From positions 868,001-932,000 of the forward strand of contig OU612072.1 in assembly GCA_914767715.1 (NCBI GenBank): a stretch of DNA of 64,000 nucleotides, read 5' to 3'. This DNA comes from Membranipora membranacea (Eukaryota > Bryozoa > Gymnolaemata > Cheilostomatida > Membraniporidae). Both the position numbers and the translations under genes were made by a program. The notes under the pieces are model-generated. The model searched no databases. It was not told the DNA's origin and was given only the letters and a program-made list of their open reading frames with translations. Below are positions 41,090 to 51,438 of this stretch, piece after piece; the first letter of the stretch is position 1, and each line of letters begins with the position of its first letter.

Positions 41090-41156
41090 ACAGGTTACAG
41101 AAGAACAGACAGTGAGTAACAGTTACTCACTCATCACTGCTGTTCTGGAACCTGTT
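41090..41156. repeat. Imperfect palindrome
   Basis: The inner core GAGTAACAGTTACTC is a palindrome around a single A. It is flanked by ACAGGTTACAGAAGAACAG on the left and CTGTTCTGGAACCTGT on the right, which pair with a short gap. Confidence 0.7.
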
Positions 41157-41712
41157 GCAGCTATTGTAAATTTCAGTGTATTCATATAACACCATTTATA
41201 CAAATGACTAGCCAATAGATCACTCACAACTTATTTGTTCAGATGTCAATTCTTTTCTGTTATTTCTGAGATTTTCTTGTCAGCTAATGATGAGGTATGT
41301 AAAACTACTGGCCTGTGACTACTTTGGTGGCAATGACTTTTCTTACACAAGGGTGATTCCCTGCAGGAAGTTGTGTAAAGTAGGCGGAGCCTAAAGCTGG
41401 AGTTATCAATGAAAGCCATTACCCAATGAGAGACAGACTTTTTACAAATCATCCAATGAATGTAATTGTTTAGGATTAGCGATGAAGTAATACATCAGAT
41501 GCAAAGGGAAGACAAGAACCAATATACTAGACAAGGGGGTTTGAGAAATTGGAATTGGCACTTTAGCTACCATGTGAAACTTTTATATTTAACAGGCTTG
41601 TATGCAATATGTCCTCCCATGGATTTTACCTAGCCAATATGGGTGGAGAAGAGCTAAAACCAAAAGATCAATCAGTACCAAACTACTAGCCCAGCTTATC
41701 AGGACAAGCTAG

Positions 41713-41768
41713 GCTGACCTTAGCCTGTCTTGACCCACCGAACAAAGCTTGTCAAGACAGGCTAGGCC
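41713..41768. repeat. Hairpin-forming motif also found near 54180
   Basis: TAGCCTGTCTTGA is followed after about 20 bp by TCAAGACAGGCTA. The segment AACAAAGCTTGTCAAGACAG is shared, with changes, with 54177-54198 beside antizyme exon 4, suggesting a dispersed repeat. Confidence 0.6.
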
Positions 41769-42385
41769 GACCTAGACTTTTCTGTAAACTGGTCGATTCG
41801 GGCCAAACTTGGCTGCGTTAGGGAAAGCCAATCAGATCCAATGCGGCTTCTTTAATCCAGTATCAATTCCACGCAAGGTACAAACTTGTTCTGTATTATT
41901 GCCCGGTTTTCTTACAAAGATATCAATAATGTGAACCTAGGATTAAATCGAATCTACATAAGCAAAACTTTTGGATATTCATATCCCTGCGCTTTGTGTT
42001 GAGTTAGATATTGTTAACATCAATAAAATTTAGCAGTGAGTTTATTCAGGGAGAATGGTTTATTCAAGGAGTAAAAGACTTTTTTACTCCTTGGTTTATC
42101 CATCTGTGGAGGCCAAGGGATATTTATAAAAGGATGTATATCAAGGATCCATGGTACCCGAAAGTGCAATTGCTCTACATATATATACTGTCATATATTT
42201 ATGTTATGTTATGCCACATGTGGTTAAGAAATAAAAGTTTTGTAGAGCTAAAAAGTTCCGTACTATTTTTCCAAAATTTGATGCACATAATATAAATTTT
42301 ATCTTGTAAAGAACGAAGAGTCAAAGACAGAATTGGATACATTGTCTCTGTAGATTGATTCTAACTTTGTTGTTGTTATTTAATC

Positions 42386-42644
42386 AAGTTTCTGGCAAGG
42401 TAAATATTCTTACAAGCGGAGCAGCACCTCGCTTGATAATGAAAACGAAATCAGCCTATTGGCCTCAGCGAAGCTCTCAGAAACTTTTCCTCGAGAGGAT
42501 GATTATACGCTCATGGAGACATTCTTCTACAGTTCTGGATCATTATCACAATCTGTAATAATACTGCTGGAATTAATCTCAGCGAAATCCACAGAACCCC
42601 AAAACATAGGCAGTTGGTTGATCCGGAAATATGCCTCTCATTAA
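42386..42644 (+). other. Anonymous open segment, possible exon or decayed element
   Basis: About 86 codons are open, preceded by TTTAATCAAG, which could serve as an acceptor. Composition looks coding-like (LLASAKLSETF, REDDYTLMETFF), richer than nearby AT-driven frames. No start codon or family was recognised. It may belong with the open stretch at 42912-43171; between them the reading is interrupted by stops. Confidence 0.25.
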
Positions 42645-42911
42645 TTCAGATTTCTAATTGTTAAAATTTTGCTCATAGACTGTATTCCAGTTACTGATTT
42701 GCCCATCGATACTGCTGCAAGCTATATAACGTAGTTTACTTCTGAGGATTTTGAGTCGAAACCAGCGCAGGCTGCCTTCATAAAGAACAAATATATGCCT
42801 GCCTCCACAGTCCACAACTCACGATAGATTCGAAGCAATTTTTGCTTTATCACATAAAACACCATGGGCTTCTAATAATGAAATAGCTCCTCCTCCTCCC
42901 CCATGGTGATG

Positions 42912-43171
42912 AAGGTTATACCAGGTACGTACATCCCTTCTTAATTTAAACTGCGAAAAGATATTTTCTGGTTCCACTGTAGGCCCTATAGACAATTTAA
43001 TTCAAAATCAGCGACCTTTGGTAAACCTAGACAGGACACCATATACAGCTGAAGTGAGGCACTTAATTGTGAATTTGAAAGTTGCTTTACAATCAGCAGC
43101 ATCTTGTTATCAACTTGATGCTATTTCTTCTTCAAATAAAATTAGTATGAAACTGTTCAGGACAAGCTGCT
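42912..43171 (+). other. Anonymous open segment without a start codon
   Basis: About 87 codons are open, including KIFSGSTVGPIDNLIQ and TAEVRHLIVNLKVALQ. There is no ATG at its start and no recognised domain. A decayed mobile-element polyprotein or pseudogene is possible, but I cannot name it. Confidence 0.25.
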
Positions 43172-43832
43172 AAATCTATTGCAATTTCCCAATTCAAAAT
43201 CCGATCAAATTGGATCGAGTTACGGACAACCAAACCTGGATTTTGGACAATAACTCAATGACAGCGTCATTGCTTCTACACCTTCCGATGTCGTTACATC
43301 GCCCACAATCAGGTGCCTCAGTGCCTCAATGCCATTGCCAATGCTCCTTATAGTGTAGTTTATCATTTAGTCTATGAGTAAAGGAAATATAATGAAACAT
43401 ATAATGAGGTGGTTGTGGGCAGAGAGAAATGTGGGTGCGCTCAAAGTAAACATTTCTAATTATCCCTTTAGAAAATCTTATTTGCAATGTATTGTCTCTG
43501 CACAGTCTTAGCTTAGAATGGTAGAAATTGTTACAGTTATAGTTACAGTTACCCCTTGTTTATCTGGCTGATTATTAATGCCAAGGCATGCCACTGTTAT
43601 AATGTCATAGAACAGAGAAAACTAAGTTTTTCTCTCCAAATATTAGTAGCTCCTTATATATTTTGTGCAAGAAAAGCAGTATTATATCAGGCGCATGCAT
43701 ATGCATATTTTGCTTGTAATCAATCGGTTTCATACTAACTGACTGCTGCAACTGATGGATTTAAATTTAGACTTAAAGATGGTTTAAATGGAAGTTCAGT
43801 GACTAGCAGTTGAGCAGCATCATTACAAGATT

Positions 43833-43863
<31 letters not shown>

Positions 43864-45519
43864 GAGTTAATTCTACTTTCTATGTTGTTACCATCTCTCC
43901 AATCTAGTTGGGATAATTACGTGTGTTACAAGCATCAGCATCAAAATGAATCTGAGACTTTCGCAGTAATACCTAGCAGTTGGTGGGTGTTTATAGAGTA
44001 GGCTATGTAAGACAATTTCAAAGATGGCAACTGCATAATTCTTTCTTGAAAGTCTCCGGGCATTCGCCATACATCTCAAACTCATACAGATAGTTCATAG
44101 AACCTATCACATTACAGAAACACTCTGAGATTATTCAACTTCCAGCCTTACATTTCAGTACGAAACGAAGCAAACATTGTACATTATAATAAATTATAAG
44201 GGATCAGGATGAACATTTTCTTCAGCCATTGCAACAATATACAATCCTTACCAGCCTTGGGTATGCCAAGATAGATGGTTCATGAATATTGCACTCGAAA
44301 AATTTAATAAAATGATATCAAAGGGAATGACATTGGCGCCACATGGGTATTAGACGGACAACCCCAAACGATGGACAGGAAAAAGCATAGAAATATTTTC
44401 ACTGCTGTCTGACAGACATCGGACGGACAGCATGAAAAGATGGTTATGTACAGACATGAAAATTTGTCCAATGTTGCCTGGCTGACAGACATGGACGTAC
44501 AAGATATTAAGATTGATGGGAATGAGCATGATTCACTTGTCTGCGACATGCCTCTGTCCAACAGCTCGAATAGGGGCAGTGCAAATAGCGGGAACGCCGT
44601 GATGGTCTTCGGGGGCTTTCTTGCGCACCCAGCTTCATACCTTTCGAATCTGACCACGCAGTATCTCCACATGCGTCTGATTGATTTAGATTACTACCAA
44701 TTATTTATATTTTTTTAGTTATCTATTTTATTTTATCTTTAGACAAAATAAAAACAACTACGCCTCTTTTTGCAGGCAAAATGTATGTACAATTATGTTT
44801 CAAATGATATAGTCTGAAGGTTAGTTAGGTACTTTGTGGATATATAGGGAAAGTGGAAAACTTCGTTTTAATTCGAACTTGATAAAACAACTTGGGTTTG
44901 AGGCTAAACACAAAAATGAAAAATCCCAAGTTTGATGTGATAATAAAAATTAAATCAAATGTGTCTTTGAATATTATGCTATGGGTAACATATTGAAAGG
45001 CAGGTTATGATGTGGCACTTTGATCTGAACTGAAAAGGAAAGAAAAACAAGCAACAGGTCTGCATATGGATATGAATATATTAGTGTTGAGCAAGATATG
45101 ACTCAAAATTATATATATGTACAAAAAGGAAACAAAACAAATGGCGATTTGATATTTATGGATTGTAATGAATCACGTTTGGTAGGAAGCATATCAAGTT
45201 GAACATGTTGATGTTAAAATATGAAACGCATTGGTTTTACGATAAAATAAAAAATAGAAAAGATAATATTTGCATTTAGGGTTTCGAAAGTAGCTGCGAC
45301 TCTCCGTATGCTTGGTTCTCTGTTAATACATCATCTATCTCTGTTTACAATCTGTTCTGGTGTTGTCTGCTGAGTGGGACCATCATGGTCCCCGTACCCT
45401 CACCCAGCAGTATGGCCTACTCTACCTCTTAGGGTGACCTGACCAGTGACTGTATTCTGGATGGAGGGGTCTTGCTCCATTAGTTAGGTAGGTTGCTTGA
45501 CTTCGTTTTTGTTGTGGAT

Positions 45520-46621
45520 TTACCGACAAAATCTCCCACTCTGTTCAATGTAAGAGATGAGAGACATGTGGTCCGCTTGGTCTACATCAATATTGTCTCT
45601 TAGACATATGTAATTTTGGCATTTGTTTAAGAAGTGGAAGACAGTTTCATCCTCCATGAGGCATGAGCAAGTTGGTGTGTATGTCTGCCTCACTTTATAT
45701 AGGAAGGCTTGAAGTTTTGTTTGACCTGTCATGAGGCTGCATAGCTGTCCAGTGATTTCTCGTGGAAGGCTCATTGGTATAGGTTTCTTTATTAAGTGTG
45801 TCACTGCCAACTGGCCTGGCAGTCCTTCGCAGTTGTGACCCTGTCTCATGTGAGACGTCCATGCGCGGGTGTCTTCTTCTTTCATCAGTTTCTTTATTTT
45901 AGACTTTTTGAAGTCTACTGCTTGTAGGGGAGATTCTGTGAAGTGTCTCCCCATTACTTTAATTATATGGCCTCTTATTTTCTTTTGTAGTGCGCTCTTA
46001 TCCTGGCATAAAATGTTGTTTATTGTTTCCCCTTCTATGGCTAGTCTGCATAGATAGATTTAATATGTCGTTTGTATACCTGATGTGTATGGTAGGTGTG
46101 TTGGCTAGTTTGTGTAGAGTTTCTGTTGTTGGGTTAAATGGAGCACCGAGAAGGTCTTTTAGACATGTATGTAGTGATATCTCCTCATTGATGTCCCATA
46201 TGTAGGCATTGTATAATACCTTTGGAAGAATAGTTGTGTTTAAAATAGTAAGGGTGACCTGAGGACGTAGCCCGTGTCGTATATATGGTAACAGCATGTT
46301 CCACTTCCTGTTGAGTGTAGATTTGGCTAACTCTTTTTGTTGCTTGAATTTTAGACTTTTGTCCACTATGAGCCCTAGGACTTTGGTTTCTGATGTTATA
46401 TTTATATTTTCGTTGCTGATCTTCATCTGAGTTGGTTGTCCTTTGAAGTAGATTAAATCCGTTTTGGTGCAGTTTGCTTTAAGTCTCCATTTTGAGAGCC
46501 ATTGGCTGATGCTCTCGCATGTAGACTTCAAATTCTCCTCCAACTGTGTTTCGTTTGGCTTCCAGCATATTATTGAGCAGTTATCAGCGTACTGCAATTT
46601 GAGCCCATCGGCAAAACACAC
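45520..46621 (-). mobile_element. 5'-truncated non-LTR retrotransposon (reverse transcriptase C-terminal part)
   Basis: On the minus strand 46621-45998 encodes the end of a LINE-type reverse transcriptase: LQYADNCSII is the catalytic YxDD box with the second Asp changed to Asn. It is followed by ISQWLSKWRLKANCTKTDLI and LGLIVDKSLKF, typical thumb-side motifs of the Jockey/CR1 class. After a stop and frame change near 45955-45997, 45954-45520 continues with PTCSCLMEDETVFHFLNKC, the Cys/His-containing tail common downstream of such reverse transcriptases. Endonuclease and the N-terminal reverse-transcriptase motifs are missing; homology stops near 46625, about 55 bp from the TIR element. With the YADN change, truncation and frameshift, this copy should be dead. 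Confidence 0.85.
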
Positions 46622-46679
46622 AAAACATCTTCATGCCCTGGCATAGGCTACAGCATAATCCACAAGCAGATAAAATGAG

Positions 46680-46685
46680 GATGAC
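46680..46685 (+). repeat. Left target-site duplication GATGAC
   Basis: GATGAC directly precedes the left terminus (TACGGCAGACGAGCTGCG). An identical GATGAC directly follows the right terminus at 51138-51143. Confidence 0.75.
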
Positions 46686-47065
46686 TACGGCAGACGAGCT
46701 GCGCCATGTGGTAAAAATAATTCGGAATGGCGCAGCTCGGCTACATGCAATTAACATGTGGCGCAGCTCGGCTAGAGGCAATTTATGTGTGGCGCAGCTC
46801 GGCTAGTTTCAAATTTTGAAGCCATGAGAACACAACTCATGAATTTGATAGTCTGTCATGACTCAGTCGGAAAAAGTTAGAGTCAACTTGGGTTTTGGAG
46901 GTATGATTGTTAACAACTAAGTCTGCACCATCTTGATAGCTGAGTCTGATAATTGGGTCCTAGGCCTGACTTTGAGGTTAGAGCATCACTCACTGGCCTG
47001 AGCACTGAAAGGTGACCTTTTTAATGTTATCACTATCAGACATTCTCAACATAGAACCACCTTAG

Positions 47066-47182
47066 AAAAGATATATACAAAGGAGAGGAGTCTGTCAGGT
47101 GAACTGTTCTGATTGTCACCAACCAATCTGTCTAAAGTGTCTTACCAAGGACCAGCAGGGACTAGCTAGGAGCACTCCTTGA
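47066..47182 (+). other. Cys-rich open segment inside the TIR element
   Basis: Thirty-eight open codons contain CQVNCSDCHQPICLKCL, a cluster of Cys pairs resembling a small zinc-binding motif. Similar Cys-rich tails end some DDE transposases, for example the piggyBac type, but the 6-bp duplication here is not TTAA. Too short to call. Confidence 0.3.
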
Positions 47183-47572
47183 TCTTCCACTACAGACAGT
47201 TCCTGGACCAATCTGTAGAATCTATGTATGTATGTATTTAATTTTTGTCATTGAATCACTCATTGTTACAGTGAATGGGAGTCAAAGAATTGGTGGAATG
47301 TTGATGATGATGCAGCACCCTCACTCACTGGCAGACTACTATCTTATCTATCTATGACCCAATTGGCCCAATGGTCCTACTCCAAAACCTGTCTGGGTAT
47401 GTAACAATGTTTGACTTTCATATAACATTCAATTCTTTCATTCAATGACCTCTTAGTTCTATCTCTAACCCAGGAATATGAACTTTTTTTCACAGTTGAG
47501 CATCTCATTTGGTTTCTGCATTAATTGATCCTATTATAATTTTCCCTTTTCAGAACGGTTGAAGACAAGGTG

Positions 47573-47746
47573 ATGACAACAACATTGAAACTAGCCTATG
47601 GCCCAGTGGTCTATCATAATATTGTTGGAAATAAAGTCATCTGGATGATCAATATGCCGACACGCAACTTGCCGATCAACTATGAGATACGAGTCTGCAA
47701 CGTAGTGCCACAAAGAAGCCCAGAAGACCTCTTTACAGAAGTCTAA
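47573..47746 (+). other. Short ORF behind a good splice acceptor, in the TIR element
   Basis: Fifty-seven codons start at ATG 47573; the frame is open from 47555, directly after a polypyrimidine-AG (TTTCCCTTTTCAG). A second exon-like stretch, 47272-47396, ends at GTATGT, but its phase does not match this frame. Contents such as LKLAYGPVVYHNIVGNKV are not recognised. It may be the remnant of an internal element gene. Confidence 0.3.
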
Positions 47747-49280
47747 CTCCTCGGTCTTAGTATCTATTGATTTTTTTTATTGCTTGTGGGTCAGGTTTTC
47801 AGTTTAGGAACTCAAGCAGTCAAGCACATTTGAATTGTAAATGCCCAAAGTGCCACTGATAAGCTGATTCAAATCAATCGTGAGTTCTAATAGACAACAA
47901 ATACATCGGTGAACTGACTTGACAACTGTAATCTGTAAGTGGGTACCAAATTATTATCAAAGTTTTCTCTCTAGTCGGATTTTTATTTTTTCTTCTTACA
48001 TACCATGTTTGTTTGTTGTTGAGGAGCTGACATAACTGGCCCCTTTATTTCTTTTTTCGTTATTTGTTTTGTGTAACGTAATTTAAGCACAATAATAATT
48101 ATACTATGCCTAAGAAAGTTCACTTGACGCATTTTTGTGACAGCTGTATTACCATCTATATTCATGCAGGGATGATATGACTTGGCTGTTTAGTCTACAG
48201 AATAACGCATAGATAGATGAGAATTTTGTCAGCAGTGACTGAAAGTTCTTTGAATAAAAAACAGCTTAGGTGCCCTACTTAGGTCTCGTTCCCAAATCAC
48301 TCTCTCATAGATAGAACTATACCTATGCATTCTGAGTAAACGATTTGTGCACGAAATGTCTAATTGAGCTAAATGACCAGACTACCTTGAGAGGACAACT
48401 CATATGTCTGATACAATCATACCAGAGAGTTAGGGACAATTGTTATATTTTGTCCCCAACTCCTTGATCATACATACTCCCTGATATCTTTTGCTCACCC
48501 AAGGACTTACTATCACTCTCCAATGTTGGAGTAAGGATATGCGTTTGGTTTGACCCAAAAAAGTTGGAACAATGTGACTACGAGCCAGAATACCTGTGGC
48601 AGTTATACATATTATATTTAATGTACCTGAAAATAAAAATGATCAGCACAAAACACTGAATCATTTGATCTGGTTATTATTGATAGATTTAAGCAGAGTA
48701 TAGCAGGGTGCGAGGACTGCCTTACGCAATGAACCTTCTTCTCAGTTCTCTGGGGCCTGCACCCAGTGACCAAGCACCCTGATGAAGTTTGTTCATCTAA
48801 TTGATACCGCAAAACTCCCTAGGTATCACTATCAACAGCATTGGATACTAACTGAAGTTGCATGCTTGACATTGATTTATCATCTACAACTTACAGTTAG
48901 ATGTTGAAAGACTAGGCGATGAGCTGTGCTACGGCATTATTATTGTGTATAAAATCTCATGGATCTCTAGTTGTTCATTGGAAAATACTTTTACTTGGCG
49001 AAGTCTCAGCATCTTAAATCCGGCTAAGTGAACCAGCCACTGTCTTACCAAGGAGTTCCCTCTAACTCCTTGGTCTTACCAATGCAATCCTGATACATGT
49101 TGAGGTTTATACGGGATTGAATATTAAATCGGTCTAGTGATGAGTGCATATGATTCCTATGGCTTATCTCTGGTTAATCTCTAAAATGCTCCTTCATAAT
49201 CACACAGGCTGTAAAATAAAACATGTAAACATACAAAAATGTTATTTGGACAGATTACTGACACATCAATCACAGTCAAA

Positions 49281-50018
49281 CTTTAAAGATCTCCTAGCAG
49301 GGTTCCATACAAGACAAATCAGCAAAACCATGTCGTGCGCGAGAGTCTTTTACATACCTGTTCAAATTTTCATTGTATTTGAACAAATAGGGGCCCCTTG
49401 GCAGCTTCTCAAATACACCCATGTCTATCAGCCGCCTCAAAAACATGCCTCAGTTGATGAAGGCTTTTGATGATGCGTGTTGTTTCCACATGATTATATA
49501 TACCATTCATACTGAGTGCCTATTGGCTAATAACTAAGCATAAGTCATGTGACCTTTGGGGTATAATGCCTGGTTAAAATCAGATGTAATTTGACTATTT
49601 CATTATCCAGAATGTGTTGGTGAGTTTGAAATGAGAATACAGACAAAAATGTTGAGGATTAAATCGACTGATACATAAAAAAAAAAAACCATACCACAGT
49701 TTAGTGCAAAATTCAGTTTTTAATGTGAGTTGATAAGCCATAAGGTCACATGACTTATGCTTAGTTATTAGCCAATAGGAACTCAGTATGAATGGTATAT
49801 ATAATCATGAGGAAACAACACGCATCATCAAAAGCCTTCATCAACTGAGGCATGTTTTTGAGGCGGCTGATAGACATTGATGTATTTGAGAAGCTGCCAA
49901 GGGGGCCCTATTTGTTCAAATGCAATGAAAGTTTGACCAGGTATGTAGAAGACTCTCGCGCACGACATGGTGTTGCTAATTCGTCTCGTATGGTGAACCC
50001 TGCTTAGGGACCTTTAAA
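49281..50018. repeat. Long palindrome (fold-back), arms about 276 bp
   Basis: The left arm 49281-49556 and right arm 49742-50018 are reverse complements with scattered mismatches, separated by a spacer of about 185 bp containing an A tract. Matching landmarks include CATGTCGTGCGCGAGAGTC on the left against GACTCTCGCGCACGACATG on the right, and CTTCATCAACTGAGGCATG against its complement. It lies inside the larger TIR element, so it is either nested or part of it. Confidence 0.92.
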
Positions 50019-51137
50019 CAAAGTAACTTGATAGCTCTAAAGCCCTCTCTACGCTTGCAGTATATGCCCTACATCTAGCAGACATGACTACACACCTTAC
50101 ATTGTATACACTGTATACACGAGTTACTCCAAAGCCTGGGTTGGTCTCTGGCAATGTTTGACTGCCCCCCCCCCTGGTTGGGTTTCAAACAACAAAAAAC
50201 CCAAAAGAGTAGTCAAATACTCACTGCCATTGACCCAGATGTTGGAGTAGGCCTGTGACCATTCCTCACTCAGTAGCAGCCTTTAGTACTAGTACTAGGT
50301 AGCCTGTGAGTGTGAGTAGTCACTCTTGATTGATACATATTTCATCAACATCATTACCAACTATCAAAACATTGGGCAGCTCATTGCTTTGTTTGTGCAC
50401 CCACACAATAAAGCCCAAACCAACCAAAATAAGAAAATGCAATGATGTGAGTGTTAGAAGCAAGGAGCAACCAGGGAAGCTGATACTCCTTGGTAGAAGA
50501 GAGAAGTAGGTTAAGGTAGTACAAGTAGCGAGAAGATAATCCCAATTACGTAATTCCACGTAATAATTAATAATTACCATTGTCTTCTTAATTTGAAAAA
50601 AGCGCTATTAAATGGTTATTAGACCATTTTTTAAAGTCCTGTAACTACAAGTAGCCCTATTTAAATGATCAACACATCCAATCCAATCATTCCTTCACAT
50701 GATGATGATAATGATACTTAATCACTACCTTAGTAATATAACTTTCATACCTTATTGTGAAGAATACTATACTATACTTACAGCCATATCATAGGTAGGG
50801 AAAGTCAAGCAACTTCTCAAACACTGACTGTGACTCCCTGCTGTGACTGCCACTCCTAGTTCAACTTATGTAAAATAGTCCTCTTGCTTTTTCAGCTACA
50901 TCTTGAACAATAGAGCTGTGATAAATTCCCGCTCCTATATCAGTTCCGACAGATGAGCAAGTTTTTACAAGTCTATCAGTATTGGGAATCATGTGCTCTT
51001 GGTAACAAATTTTGAAACTAGCCGAGCTGCGCCACACATAAATTGCCTCTAGCCGAGCTGTGCCACATGTAATTTGCCTCTAGCCAAGCTGCGCCATCTG
51101 AAATTATTTTCTCCCCTGGCGCAGCTCGTCTGCCGTA

Positions 51138-51143
51138 GATGAC
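51138..51143 (+). repeat. Right target-site duplication GATGAC
   Basis: Identical to 46680-46685, immediately outside the right terminus of the TIR element. Confidence 0.75.
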
Positions 51144-51438
51144 TGTACCAGTACCACCCTCCCTATATTTTTTTTATAGTATCATAATTCTTAAGCTATT
51201 GATCGAAGTTGTCCTAACTGCCCTTCATGAGTGCACAACTTGAAACATAATTTCATTTGGAGTTTGTTTGACCTTTAAAGATTGACCTAGAAAGTAGGCC
51301 AATAGTATTCCTTCATTCCATGACGTCAGAATTTAGCAAACCCATCCTAACACTGATTTGGTAAACACTTTCCACTGAATACTCAACTCAAAACAGTTAA
51401 ACAACAGCTTCATCAAAACATACAGAGAGGCAAGAAGT
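51144..51438 (+). promoter_or_regulatory. Antizyme 5' flank
   Basis: About 295 bp lie between the TIR element and the first in-frame ATG of antizyme. The promoter and 5' UTR should lie here or extend into the element. No core promoter motif is defended. Confidence 0.4.

Larger units (their letters stand above)
40239..45300. other. Intergenic region upstream of HMBS, with unexplained open segments
   Basis: No gene could be assigned. The HMBS promoter and 5' UTR must be near 40240-40500; a short TCTG repeat lies at about 40245-40260. TA microsatellites occur near 40757 and 43837. Hairpins at 41090 and 41713 and two anonymous open segments (42386-42644 and 42912-43171) are listed separately. 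A 122-codon minus and a 92-codon plus frame overlap at 44304-44718 without recognisable domains. Confidence 0.4.
46686..51137. mobile_element. 4.45-kb terminal-inverted-repeat DNA element, unclassified
   Basis: The ends are inverted copies of each other over about 130 bp. The left begins TACGGCAGACGAGCTGCGCC and the right ends with its reverse complement, CTCGTCTGCCGTA. Within each TIR the box GGCGCAGCTCGGCTA recurs three times at exactly 31-bp spacing: starts 46729, 46760 and 46791 on the left; mirror copies 51019, 51050 and 51081 on the right. A 6-bp duplication (GATGAC) flanks both ends. The interior holds a long palindrome (49281-50018), a Cys-rich open segment (47066-47182) and a 57-codon ORF (47573-47746), but no recognisable transposase, so the copy is probably non-autonomous. 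A 6-bp duplication is known from a few DNA transposon groups, but the termini do not let me assign one. It ends about 300 bp upstream of the antizyme start codon. Confidence 0.85.

Noticed and set aside
44304-44718. Overlapping 122- and 92-codon ORFs on opposite strands
   Set aside because: Mirror-frame openness without domain or splice context; neither strand is preferred.
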